NCBI GenBank assembly: GCA_046160305.1
Contig: JBJXGX010000216.1
Location: 62,001-126,000 of the forward strand
Direction: 5' to 3'
From: SHXR01 sp046160305
Lineage (GTDB): Bacteria; Pseudomonadota; Gammaproteobacteria; Burkholderiales; SG8-39
Length of the DNA: 64,000 nt
In this document: piece by piece, positions 1-7,913 of the stretch
Position numbering within the stretch: the first letter of the stretch is position 1
How the letters are laid out: each line of letters starts with the position of its first letter
Notes under the pieces: generated by a model
The model's input: only the letters and a program-made list of their open reading frames with translations
Databases searched by the model: none
What the model was told of the DNA's origin: nothing
Translations under genes and position numbers: made by a program

Positions 1-280
1 CGCTGAGCTCGATCGCCTCGGCAGTGGAATTGGCGCCGGTGCCCGCGATGATCGGAATGCGACCGGCGGCGTGCTCCACCGCGACGCGTATGAGGTCTTT
101 ATGCTCGTCGAAGTTGACCGTCGGTGATTCGCCCGTGGTGCCCACCACCACGATGCCATCGGTGCCCTCGGTGATATGAAAATCAATGAGGGACTTGAAT
201 CGACCGACATCAAGACGCCCGTCCTCCAGCATCGGAGTGACGATCGCGACAAGACTCCCGGTAATGCGCTTGTAGGCCAT
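1..280 (-). CDS. dapA: 4-hydroxy-tetrahydrodipicolinate synthase, 5' part (DapA)
   Basis: Only the first 93 codons lie in the window; the gene runs off the left edge. DapA condenses pyruvate with aspartate semialdehyde in the lysine/diaminopimelate pathway in the cytoplasm. The reading frame opens MAYKRITGSLVAIVTPM and carries the GTTGES substrate loop at residues 47-52 and the GTGANST strand further on, both typical of the DapA/NAL TIM-barrel family. The start is supported by GAGGAG seven bases upstream of the ATG. The schiff-base lysine lies outside the window, so another family member (e.g. KDG aldolase type) is not fully excluded, but GTTGES followed by SPT favours DapA. Confidence 0.9.
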   Translation of the reverse strand, partial: MAYKRITGSLVAIVTPMLEDGRLDVGRFKSLIDFHITEGTDGIVVVGTTGESPTVNFDEHKDLIRVAVEHAAGRIPIIAGTGANSTAEAIELS

Positions 281-340
281 GAGTGTGCTCCTCATTGGTC
301 CGCCGCCAGCTGCAAGCGAGTGGCAACGGGGTCCGTGATT

Positions 341-898
341 TTAGTCCAATCCCTCCGGACCCGGCGGCATATCACCAATTCGCACGCCGCAGTAACGCTG
401 AACGATCGCGGGCTTCGGATCGTTGACCCGACCTTGCTCGAACGCTACCACGCTTAAGGTGCCTGCGAACGCTGCCGGCAGCTCGCCTGGTTTCAGCAGG
501 AAAGCCGGATTCGACGGGCGTCCGTAACGCTCGTTCCCGATCATGAACGTCTCGTAGATCAACAGTCCGCCTTCGCGCAACGACGCGCTGATTGAACCGA
601 ACAACGGGCGATGCAGATAGTTCGTGATGATCACGATATCGAACGATGCGGGCGCGAACGGCCACGGCGCACCTTCCAGATCGGCGATCAAGGTCTCGAC
701 ACGAGGCACGTCCGCCAACGATGCGAGCGCGTTTGCATCCCGATCGACCGCGGTGACGGCATATCCCCGTTGCGCACAGGCCCGTGCATGACGCCCCGCA
801 CCGCACGCGAGATCGAGAACTTTGCGACGGGTGCCCGCGACGCCGATCCAGCGGAGAACCCAGAGTGATGCGACTTCATCGCCGTGCATCATCCGCAC
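341..898 (-). CDS. class I SAM-dependent methyltransferase
   Basis: A 185-residue protein with a clear SAM-binding motif I (LDLACGAGRHA, about residues 28-38), an acidic motif II (VTAVDRD) and a motif IV-like FDIVIITNYLHRP stretch. This matches the small TehB/UbiE-like class I methyltransferase fold with no extra domains. The substrate cannot be read from the sequence. Its start lies only three bases after the stop of the 44-residue membrane peptide gene upstream, which suggests translational coupling; a second ATG nine bases inside is an alternative start. dapA lies further upstream in the opposite direction of travel only by position: both are on the minus strand but separated by about 60 bases. 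Confidence 0.75.
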   Translation of the reverse strand: MRMMHGDEVASLWVLRWIGVAGTRRKVLDLACGAGRHARACAQRGYAVTAVDRDANALASLADVPRVETLIADLEGAPWPFAPASFDIVIITNYLHRPLFGSISASLREGGLLIYETFMIGNERYGRPSNPAFLLKPGELPAAFAGTLSVVAFEQGRVNDPKPAIVQRYCGVRIGDMPPGPEGLD

Positions 899-901
899 CC
901 G

Positions 902-1036
902 CTACATGCAGAACCACAGGAGATTGCCAAGATTGATGATGAAGTCCGGATGAAGATAAGCGCGGAACGCGATGACGATGATCACCGCGACCACAAGGAG
1001 ACCGATGCCCGAAAGAATTTTTTCGCGAGCCATCAT
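902..1036 (-). CDS. small single-pass membrane peptide (44 aa)
   Basis: A short reading frame begins with two consecutive ATG codons and encodes 44 residues: a basic N-terminus (MMAREKILSG), one hydrophobic helix (IGLLVVAVIIVIAF, about residues 10-25), then a short tail ending in GNLLWFCM. Charge distribution predicts one membrane span with the N-terminus inside. It sits between copA and the methyltransferase, ends three bases before the methyltransferase start, and has normal local codon use. I do not recognise a family. No strong ribosome binding site is visible upstream, so expression would probably depend on transcription from the trxC-copA side. Confidence 0.5.
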   Translation of the reverse strand: MMAREKILSGIGLLVVAVIIVIAFRAYLHPDFIINLGNLLWFCM

Positions 1037-1147
1037 GGAGATTCGAATTCACCGACGAGGTTTGACGACGCTGACAGCCAGCCACCCGGAACAATCGCTT
1101 GTGAGAATGATACCCCCGCGCATCCAACCCTGGCTCGCACGAGATGA

Positions 1148-3361
1148 TCAGCTCGAGGATCTCCGCGTCCAACGGCGGAGCAGCAACGCGTTGGCCACGA
1201 CCGACACCGACGAGAGCGCCATGGCGGCGCCGGCCAGTGCCGGATTGAGAAATCCGAATGCAGCCACCGGGATCGCAAGCACGTTGTACCCGAATGCGAA
1301 GGCGAGGTTCTGACGCACCTTTCGCATCGTTGCGCGCGACAACTCGATCGCATCGGCCACGCCGCTGATGTCCGCGCGGATCAATGTGATCCCCGCGCTT
1401 TGGACCGCCACATCCGACCCCGCGCCCATCGCAAAGCTCACATCGGCCGCGGCCAGCGCCGGCGCATCATTGACGCCGTCACCCGCCATCGCTACCGGCG
1501 TGCCACCCGCTTTCAACGTCGTGACGCGGGCCGCCTTGTCCTCGGGCAGCACCTCGGCTTCGAATCGTGCAATGCCGAGCGCGCGGGCGATAGGCTCCGC
1601 CGCGCGCGCGCGATCACCGGTCATCATCAAGACCTCGACACCGAGTCGGCGCAGCCTGTCTATTCCCGCGCGGGAAGTCGGACGAAGCTGATCGGCCAGC
1701 TCGAACCAGCCAAGTATCTTCTCGTCGTCCGCAACCCCGACGAGGGAGCGGGTAGGGTCGGCGTCCTGCATCGACACAGCCTCGCCGCCACGCCGGTCCA
1801 ATTCCCGCATGTAGGCAGCCGACCCGAGCCAGATCCTTCGCCGGTTCCGTCGAGCATCGACCAGGACGCCATGCATTCCTTTGCCAGCCACCGAAGTGAG
1901 ATCGCCAGCCGGTTCGATGTCGACGCCCTGGCTGCTTGCATAACGCACGATCGCCCGCGATAACGGATGCTCCGATCCTTGCGCGATCGCGACACCCGCC
2001 CTGATCACGTCATCCGCGGACACGCCCGCGCCCGGAACGATGCGCGTCACCACCGGCCGACCTTCAGTGAGCGTACCGGTCTTGTCGACCACGAGCATGC
2101 GAACGCTTTCCGCACGCTCGAGCGCGTTGGCATCCTTGATCAGGATTCCTTGTTGCGCGCCGCGTCCGATGCCGACCATGAGCGCGGCCGGCGTGGCGAG
2201 TCCCAACGCACACGGACACGAGATCACCAGCACCGCGCACGCATTCACGATCGCAACCTCCAGGGACGCGCCATGGAGCCACCAGCCGATCAAGGTGATC
2301 ATCGCGATCAACACGATCGCCGGGACGAACACCGCCGCGACGCGATCGACCACCCGCTGCACCGAGGCTTTCGAACCCTGCGCGGCCTCTACCATCCGCA
2401 CGATCCGGCCAACCGCCGTATCAGCGCCCACGCCCACCGCGCGACACTCGAGCACGCCATCCTGATTTAATGTACCGGCGAATACGCGGCTCCCCGGCTC
2501 TTTGGTGACGGGCAGGCTCTCGCCGGTGAGCATTGCTTCATCGACATTCGACCGCCCGGCCAGCACCTCCGCATCGACCGGAACCGATTCTCCCGGACGG
2601 ATGTGCAGGCGATCGCCCGCCACCACTTCGTCGATTTTCACATCGATGACGTGGCCGTCCCGCTCGAGGTGTGCGATGACCGGGCGCAAGCGGAGCAGCG
2701 CGTCAATCGCGCCTGACGTACGGGCGCGCGCACGCGATTCGAGAATCTTGCCAAGAAGCACCAGGGTAATCACCACCGCCGCGCTCTCGAAGTAGACATG
2801 CGCACCCGGTGGATCGAAGATCGTGACGAACGCGGACAGCAGGTAGCCGGCCAGGGTCCCCAACACCACGAGGACATCCATGTTGGCGGCACCCGCGCGG
2901 AGCGAATTCCAAGCGCCGATGAAAAATCGCCGCCCGATCCAGAACTGCACAGGCGTGGCCAAGGCGAGTTGCACCCATCGCGGCAGCCAATCGACATGGC
3001 CGCTTCCCCAAAGCATGGGGATCATCTGAAGTGCGAGCGGTGCAGTCAGCGCGGCTGACCACCAGAACAAGGTCAGATCCTCCCGCCATGCGACGTTCTT
3101 CCGCGCGCGCTCCGCATCGCGCGTTGCATCGGAGGCAATCGAGGCCCCGTACCCCGCCCGCTCGACCGCCGCGATCAGCTCGGACGGTGTAATTGCGTTC
3201 GATGGATAGCGAATATGGGCGCGCTCGGTCGCAAGGTTGACCGCCACCTCCACGCCGGCGAGCTTACCGAGCGATTTTTCAACGCGCGCCGCACACGCGG
3301 CACAGGTCATCCCCGCGATGTCGAGATCGAGATCCAGCCGCTCAGCGGCCGCGATCGTCAC
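1148..3361 (-). CDS. copA: copper-translocating P1B-type ATPase (CopA)
   Basis: About 737 residues. One N-terminal heavy-metal-associated domain has the MTCAAC metal-binding motif. Membrane helices follow, then the TGES actuator motif, the intramembrane CPC motif typical of Cu+ exporters, the DKTGT phosphorylation site, and the MTGD and GDGVNDAPAL hinge motifs. It would export Cu+ (or Ag+) from the cytoplasm at the expense of ATP. The GTG start chosen overlaps the TGA of trxC (GTGA), a usual coupling arrangement; another GTG lies 18 bases upstream, inside trxC. A single HMA domain is normal for many proteobacterial CopA proteins. Co-transcription with trxC fits protection against copper and thiol stress. 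Confidence 0.93.
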   Translation of the reverse strand: MTIAAAERLDLDLDIAGMTCAACAARVEKSLGKLAGVEVAVNLATERAHIRYPSNAITPSELIAAVERAGYGASIASDATRDAERARKNVAWREDLTLFWWSAALTAPLALQMIPMLWGSGHVDWLPRWVQLALATPVQFWIGRRFFIGAWNSLRAGAANMDVLVVLGTLAGYLLSAFVTIFDPPGAHVYFESAAVVITLVLLGKILESRARARTSGAIDALLRLRPVIAHLERDGHVIDVKIDEVVAGDRLHIRPGESVPVDAEVLAGRSNVDEAMLTGESLPVTKEPGSRVFAGTLNQDGVLECRAVGVGADTAVGRIVRMVEAAQGSKASVQRVVDRVAAVFVPAIVLIAMITLIGWWLHGASLEVAIVNACAVLVISCPCALGLATPAALMVGIGRGAQQGILIKDANALERAESVRMLVVDKTGTLTEGRPVVTRIVPGAGVSADDVIRAGVAIAQGSEHPLSRAIVRYASSQGVDIEPAGDLTSVAGKGMHGVLVDARRNRRRIWLGSAAYMRELDRRGGEAVSMQDADPTRSLVGVADDEKILGWFELADQLRPTSRAGIDRLRRLGVEVLMMTGDRARAAEPIARALGIARFEAEVLPEDKAARVTTLKAGGTPVAMAGDGVNDAPALAAADVSFAMGAGSDVAVQSAGITLIRADISGVADAIELSRATMRKVRQNLAFAFGYNVLAIPVAAFGFLNPALAGAAMALSSVSVVANALLLRRWTRRSSS

Positions 3362-3792
3362 GGCAGCGACCGCACCCACTGCACGATCGAAGCGTGATCC
3401 AACGCGCCTGCTTGGCGCGCGACTTCGCGTCCATTCTTGAATGCGATAATGGTTGGGATACTGCGGATGTTGTAGCGTCCGGCGATCTCCTGCGATTCAT
3501 CGACATTGAGCTTGGCCATGCGGGCGCGCGGCTCAAGCATGGCGGTGGCGCGTTGATAATGCTGCGCCATGGTGCGGCAGGGCCCGCACCAGGCGGCCCA
3601 GAAGTCGACGACGACCGGGATATCGGTTCCCTCGACGAAGCGATCGAACGTCTTGACCGTAAGCTCGACCGGCGCCCCTTGGAACAACGGCTGCTTGCAT
3701 TGGCCGCAATTGGGCTTCTCGCCTAGCCGGGCCTCCGGGAGCCGATTGATCGTCGCGCACCGGGGACAGGCGATATGCTTCAGTTCACTCAT
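3358..3792 (-). CDS. trxC: thioredoxin 2 (TrxC)
   Basis: A 144-residue thioredoxin with the N-terminal zinc ribbon that separates TrxC from TrxA: CPRC at residues 9-12 and CGQC at 29-32. The WCGPC active site is at 68-72. It reduces protein disulfides in the cytoplasm and is usually induced by oxidative stress. I chose the ATG giving MSELKHIACPRC because family members start just before the first zinc cysteine; in-frame starts 24 and 27 bases upstream are possible. It is directly followed by copA with overlapping stop and start, so the two form an operon. Confidence 0.88.
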   Translation of the reverse strand: MSELKHIACPRCATINRLPEARLGEKPNCGQCKQPLFQGAPVELTVKTFDRFVEGTDIPVVVDFWAAWCGPCRTMAQHYQRATAMLEPRARMAKLNVDESQEIAGRYNIRSIPTIIAFKNGREVARQAGALDHASIVQWVRSLP

Positions 3793-4028
3793 TGATGGGG
3801 ATTCCGCCGTCGTCATCACCTGAAGATTGGGTGTGCGTCGCGGAAATCAAGACGCGCGGGGTCTCTGGCGGACGCACTCGCTTCACTTCTGGCTCCGAAA
3901 ATCCCATCAATTTCCCACCATAATGCCCACGCCACACGTGGGATATCGTATGGTTGACGCAATTCGACCCTTCTCACTCCCCTCGATCCCTATCCGGATG
4001 CCATGACTTCCGGCCCCGAGAACGTCCG

Positions 4029-5510
4029 ATGAGCGCGCCAACCATCCCAATGAATGATCCTGCAACGTTATTGTCCGCTATCGCGGCGTTTTGCCGTGAA
4101 CACGCCCTCGCCGAGTCCACCTTCGGACGCCTTGCGGTCAATGACGGTAAATTCGTCTCCCGGTTGCGCGACGGTGGGCGCGTGCGCATGCAAACACTGT
4201 CCAAGGTCCGCCAGTTCCTCGAATCGCCACCGCCAAACATTGATCGTCCGTTCGTGATCGGTACGCCGCTCGACACGGACAGCGCAACGAGACTACTTGG
4301 CACGATCGATAGTGAGAGACCCGCCATGACCGCACCACCGCAAGCCCGCCCGATCGAAAGCCCGGAACAGACCGCGATCAACGAAGAGAAGAAAACGAAC
4401 TTTCGCTTCTACGACAATCGCCAGAAGTATCTGTTGTTCGTGAACACCTGCGGCGAGAAATCGGTGGTCGCACAGCGGGTAGGGATGGAGCTTGGGCATA
4501 TCCATCCGAAACCGCCAGCCGTGCGGATCTTCGATGCGGGCGTGGGCGATGGCACGGTCCTCACACGGGTCATGCGCGACATGCACCGGCGCTTCCCGAC
4601 ATTCCCCTTCTACATCGTAGGCAAGGAAATCAGCCTCGAGGATGTGCGCCTCACCTTGGAGAAAATGCCGGATCGATTCTTCGAGCACCCTTCATCGGTG
4701 CTCGTGCTCACGAATCTTTTCTACTCGGAAGCGCCGTGGTTGACCCCCAAATCGGTGAACGCCGCGAGCTCCCTGATCTGGCACGAGCTCAGACTGACCG
4801 GCACGACGTCCGCGGATTTCGAACAACAGATCACCGAGCTCAATCCGTTCCTGGCGCAGAACTGGACAGTGAAACCGAGCCCGACCACGGGCAATCCGCT
4901 CTATGAGCGACCCATCGTGCTAGTCATTTATCGCGACGACTATCGGTTTCTGCTCGAAAACGTCGTTCCGAAGCCCGGTGCGGTGCGCGCCGACTACGAC
5001 CTGGTCATGGCCTCGCAGCCGTATCGCTTGCGCGTGCCGACCGAATTCAAGGCAAAGCGCGTCCTCGCGCCGCTAGCCCGCAGCCTCGGACCGGGCGGCA
5101 GGTTGATCGGCATCCACTCATGCGGGAACGATCCGGGGGAGGAGCTCATCGCGCGCGTCTGGCCGGACGATCACCCGTTCGGCACCACGCGACACGATCT
5201 CTTGAAGGCCCTCAGACAGGAGCTTGGCACGGCCGCGCGCAATCTGAATTTCAACGCGTACGCCGATTCGCGATCGGTCTTTCGCTACGACATGCATACG
5301 TTGCCGACGGAAATCGGCAATTCGATCGGCACCTCGACCTTGTTTGCCGCCTGGAACGCCGCGGTATATGTTGCTCAGATCGAGGATCAACGTCTGAGCG
5401 AAACGCTGATCGACGGGCGCTACCTCAACGCAACCCGCGACACACTGCAAAAGCACGGGGGACTCTGGTTCAACGACGAGTCGTTCGTGGTGTCGCGGAC
5501 GCGGGATTGA
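4029..5510 (+). CDS. SAM-dependent methyltransferase-like protein with N-terminal HTH-like segment
   Basis: About 493 residues from the chosen ATG (MSAPTIPMNDP); the frame stays open 75 bases upstream. Residues about 10-60 (AFCREHALAESTFGRLAVND, then KFVSRLRDG) look like a helix-turn-helix segment: a short helix, a turn after FGRLAV, and an arginine-rich second helix. The rest carries a methyltransferase motif I (RIFDAGVGDGTVLTRV) and a later LGPGGRLIGIHSCG stretch typical of the strand after motif IV. It stands alone, divergent from trxC-copA. The family is not one I can name; a DNA-binding or scaffold role for the N-terminus is inferred, not shown. Confidence 0.6.
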   Translation: MSAPTIPMNDPATLLSAIAAFCREHALAESTFGRLAVNDGKFVSRLRDGGRVRMQTLSKVRQFLESPPPNIDRPFVIGTPLDTDSATRLLGTIDSERPAMTAPPQARPIESPEQTAINEEKKTNFRFYDNRQKYLLFVNTCGEKSVVAQRVGMELGHIHPKPPAVRIFDAGVGDGTVLTRVMRDMHRRFPTFPFYIVGKEISLEDVRLTLEKMPDRFFEHPSSVLVLTNLFYSEAPWLTPKSVNAASSLIWHELRLTGTTSADFEQQITELNPFLAQNWTVKPSPTTGNPLYERPIVLVIYRDDYRFLLENVVPKPGAVRADYDLVMASQPYRLRVPTEFKAKRVLAPLARSLGPGGRLIGIHSCGNDPGEELIARVWPDDHPFGTTRHDLLKALRQELGTAARNLNFNAYADSRSVFRYDMHTLPTEIGNSIGTSTLFAAWNAAVYVAQIEDQRLSETLIDGRYLNATRDTLQKHGGLWFNDESFVVSRTRD

Positions 5511-5877
5511 AAGAGTTTGTGGGGTCGGGTCTGAATGGCACTTGCTTAGCCCGTCTGCGCTCAAGCCTCCGTTCGCCCTGAGCCCGTCGAAGGGTAACGC
5601 AGGCGCGTCGACCGCGCCCAATCGTCCGCTTACGGATTCGCCGGTATTCACCCGTCGACAGGCCTGTGCTGAGCCCTTCGACAGGCTCAGGACAGGCTCG
5701 TCGAAGGGCTCACCGCGAACGGTCAATCACCGAAGCCTAATCGAACGACAGAACGGGGACGCTATTTGTTATGTCCTCGAGTGAGAGGACGGCAGGCTCG
5801 ATGCTCCAGCCAGGAAACGCGTCCCGCTGGGAGTCAATTGGGAGGATACGGACCGCAGGGGGAATGATGGACATTCG
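5511..5877. repeat. intergenic region with palindromic TTCGACAGGCTCAGG-type repeats
   Basis: No gene is supported here. There are two copies of a dispersed palindromic repeat. One is at about 5566-5600. The other is at 5671-5711, where GAGCCCTTCGAC pairs perfectly with GTCGAAGGGCTC around a 17-base loop that itself holds two GGCTC boxes. The same family recurs at 7646-7772. A further perfect hairpin (GTCCTC/GAGGAC) lies near 5773-5790. These look like REP-type mobile intergenic palindromes. Confidence 0.7.
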
Positions 5878-5883
5878 TTAGGC
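5734..5883 (-). other. possible degenerate attC site after the methyltransferase cassette
   Basis: The methyltransferase stop codon overlaps GCCTAAC, read on the minus strand, which fits the RYYYAAC box of an attC site. About 150 bases on, GATTAGGC could be a damaged GTTRRRY core. The outer ends pair (GCCTAA, one bulged T, then CGAA) but the interior does not form a continuous stem, so the site would be long and eroded. The overlap of stop codon and core box is common in integron cassettes. Low confidence. Confidence 0.3.
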
Positions 5884-6489
5884 CCTTCGAGCCCCAATGG
5901 TGGCCCACTTGCCACGGTTGCGACCGCCATCCGGTTGGTCGCACATTTCCGAGACAACAAGGTCAAATCCTATCTCCTCCATGAGCCGCGCCACGTCTTC
6001 GGGAGGCAGGCTGTCGTAGTAGAACTCGTGGCCGAACATGGTGTCCGTAAAGCCATCCTGCCCATCGACGATGCCACCGCTACTGACCATGACGCGACCC
6101 GCAGGCTTGAGCCAATGGTGAATGTTCTGAATGACTGTCGCGGACTGCAGCCGCGGCACGTGGAAAAGGGAATCCCAGCACACCACGGCGTCGAAGACCT
6201 CGTCGAACTGCACCGCCTCCATGTAAGCGTGAATCCATCGGTGCTCGGGCAGGCGCTCGCGTGCCAGGGCCAACATGGCGGAGGACCCATCGACGCCAAC
6301 GATGCGGTGTCCGTGCCCAGCCAGATGAGTAGCGATCGGGTGTCCCGTTCCGCAGCCAAGGTCGAGAATGGTGCCTGGAGCCGAGAGCGGCTCCAGAAGC
6401 GCCGCGAGATACTCGACTTCCTTCGGCTGCAATCGGATCCTGGCAGCTCCGAACTCCTGCGCGATCTGGTCGTAGGGAGTGCTGATCAT
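5878..6489 (-). CDS. class I SAM-dependent methyltransferase in a cassette-like unit
   Basis: 203 residues from MISTPYDQIAQEF. SAM motif I is ILDLGCGTGHPIATHL at about residues 42-57, followed by IVGVDGSSAML, FDAVVCWDSLFHV and a LKPAGRVMVSSGG strand, so the Rossmann methyltransferase core is complete. The substrate is unknown. The ATG lies 12 bases after the inner core of the attC-like site at 6496-6573, and the stop codon overlaps another GCCTAAC box. Such tight packing between recombination boxes is typical of an integron gene cassette. A TTG four codons upstream would put the start inside the attC core and is less likely. Confidence 0.8.
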   Translation of the reverse strand: MISTPYDQIAQEFGAARIRLQPKEVEYLAALLEPLSAPGTILDLGCGTGHPIATHLAGHGHRIVGVDGSSAMLALARERLPEHRWIHAYMEAVQFDEVFDAVVCWDSLFHVPRLQSATVIQNIHHWLKPAGRVMVSSGGIVDGQDGFTDTMFGHEFYYDSLPPEDVARLMEEIGFDLVVSEMCDQPDGGRNRGKWATIGARRA

Positions 6490-6495
6490 CGAGGG

Positions 6496-6573
6496 GCCCA
6501 ACGTTTGACATGAGGGGCGGCCGACAGCTGGCGAATCCAGATGTTGGACGTCCCCTCGATGGAAGGGTTAGGC
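6496..6573 (-). other. integron-type attC recombination site
   Basis: The 78-bp site lies exactly between two minus-strand genes. Read on the minus strand it begins GCCTAAC (RYYYAAC) and ends GTTGGGC (GTTRRRY). The outer boxes pair over seven positions with one wobble. They are followed by a mostly unpaired 6-7-base spacer, then a second stem of two plus six pairs (AT, GAGGGG against CCCCTC, AT) split by one bulged base. A second bulged base follows on the same strand, then a further 14-position stem with two mismatches and one wobble, closed by a 5-base loop. Two extrahelical bases on one arm plus an unpaired central spacer are the diagnostic features of attC sites. No integrase is in the window. 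Confidence 0.75.
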
Positions 6574-6598
6574 CTCACTCGGCGACTGCCACCCGCTT

Positions 6599-7216
6599 TC
6601 AAGGCTTACGTTCCATTGGATCCTGTCGGGAGACTTGTTGGCCGAGCTGCTGGGCGAGGCCGATGAGAATTCCTTCTGGACCCCGGATGTAGCAGAGCCG
6701 ATAAATGCCTTCGTAGTTGACAACCTCATCGACCACTGTCGCCCCCAGCTTGCCAAGCCGCACGAGAGTGTCGTCGATGTCCTCGACAGTAAACATCACG
6801 CGCATGTAGCCCAAAGAATTTACCGGGGCTGTGCGGTGATCTGACGCGATCGCAGGCGCGTTAAAGCGCGAGAGCTCGATGCGGCTATGACCGTCCGGTG
6901 TGCGCATCATGGCGATCTCAACACGCTGCCCACGTACTCCAGTGACGCGGCCAGCCCATTCGCCGTCGATGGGCATACGTCCTTCGAGGGTAAGACCAAG
7001 CTCCGTGAAGAATCCGATGGCGGCATCAATGTCATTCACGACGATGCCGACATTGTCCATACGCATAACTTTCATAGTGCTTCCTCTTTCTCGGGCCGAC
7101 GTGGAGACGTCGTCCGCATTCGGGGTGGGTATTGATGCACAGCCGGACAAGACGAGTGCAGACAGAATCGACAACGTGCTTTTCATTCGTGTAGCGAAAC
7201 GACAGTGGCTTTGCAT
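6599..7216 (-). CDS. VOC (glyoxalase/bleomycin-resistance fold) protein, possible lipoprotein, in a cassette-like unit
   Basis: The core (MKVMRMDNVGIVVNDIDAAI onward, ATG at 7074) is one VOC domain pair: DNVGIVVNDIDAAIGFF, then a second half with VMFTVEDIDDTLVRL and a metal-type glutamate near GPEGILIGLAQQ. That ATG has an excellent AGAGGAA site. The frame stays open upstream to ATGs at 7186 and 7216, and the added residues read as a lipoprotein signal (STLSILSALVLSGCAS, lipobox LSGC). So the product may be a secreted lipoprotein, with the 7074 start giving a cytoplasmic form. The gene is bounded upstream by GTTAGGC (minus strand) at 7244-7250 and downstream by an attC site. Substrate unknown. 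Confidence 0.7.
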   Translation of the reverse strand: MQSHCRFATRMKSTLSILSALVLSGCASIPTPNADDVSTSARERGSTMKVMRMDNVGIVVNDIDAAIGFFTELGLTLEGRMPIDGEWAGRVTGVRGQRVEIAMMRTPDGHSRIELSRFNAPAIASDHRTAPVNSLGYMRVMFTVEDIDDTLVRLGKLGATVVDEVVNYEGIYRLCYIRGPEGILIGLAQQLGQQVSRQDPMERKP

Positions 7217-7243
7217 ATGGCGCGCATCGGGGGTTTCTGTGAG

Positions 7244-7322
7244 GCCTAACGTGGTATGGCCACCATGATAAACGTTCCCAAATCTAGTAACTGGTTTCTA
7301 GATCTATACACCGGTTGGCGTA
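7244..7322 (-). other. possible eroded attC or attI-like site upstream of the VOC cassette
   Basis: Read on the minus strand, the inner end is GTTAGGC, a perfect GTTRRRY core 28 bases before the first VOC start codon. The outer end contains GCCAACC, one base off the RYYYAAC box. The terminal arms (GCCTAAC-GTGGTAT against TATACAC-CGGTTGGC) pair partly, and the centre has a perfect ATCTAG/CTAGAT hairpin at about 7282-7303. Length (79 bp) nearly equals the clear attC site at 6496-6573. The degree of mismatch leaves this tentative. Confidence 0.3.
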
Positions 7323-7913
7323 TGTAGAAGCTGGTTTGTAGAGGTTTATCAGCGATTGACGTCGGTGTCTATGAGCAAACACCACCAACTTCGTGTCGCC
7401 TCGATTGATTCGCAGGACGCGAATGATCCGCTCCTCCAGCAAAAGAATGCGCGCGGTTGCAATCGGCAAAAGCCACATCGATTGAATCGGTGTCGAATCC
7501 ATTTTTTCAATTCTCTTCACGTTCTCAGACCGCCAGATTCAGAAAGTCCGGTGGGCTTGCATTTCCTCCTCGTAGAGGCTGCCGCCAATGCTAAGTCCGC
7601 TATTGCGTCACCGCTTCGATCTGTTCGAGAGGTGAGCCCTACCCTCCGTTCGCCCTGAGCCTTTCGACAGGCCTATCGAACGGGCGGACGGATGCATGAC
7701 TTGCGCCTCCGCGCGAAGGTGAAGTCGTCCAACGTGCGCGCTCATCCTTCGACGGGCTCAGGACGAACGGGCAACTATTGTGTCCGTCGCCCAAAATTGA
7801 ACCCCGTGGCGAGAACACGGGAAATCGCACTGGAAATCAGAGATACACAGCAATTTCTTGATCGTCGTGTCCCGTCGAGCCGTCGTGTCGTCGTGGTGAA
7901 AGCCTTTGACTGC
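7323..7913. repeat. AT-richer non-coding stretch with further palindromic repeats
   Basis: No convincing gene; short open frames here lack family features. The first 250 bases are poorer in GC than the flanks. Near 7290 and 7331 there are two near-copies of CTGGTTTSTAGA. Palindromic repeats of the same family as 5671-5711 lie at 7646-7683 (CCGTTCG paired with CGAACGG around CCTGAGCCTTTCGACAGG) and 7743-7772. They bracket the cassette block on this side. Confidence 0.6.

Noticed and set aside
3954..4028. Earlier start for the HTH-methyltransferase
   Set aside because: The added residues are low-complexity and lack a ribosome binding site; the ATG at 4029 or 4050 fits the domain start better.
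7284..7520. 78-codon minus-strand frame in the AT-richer stretch
   Set aside because: No ribosome binding site, family feature or neighbour support; it overlaps the hairpin and repeat structures.
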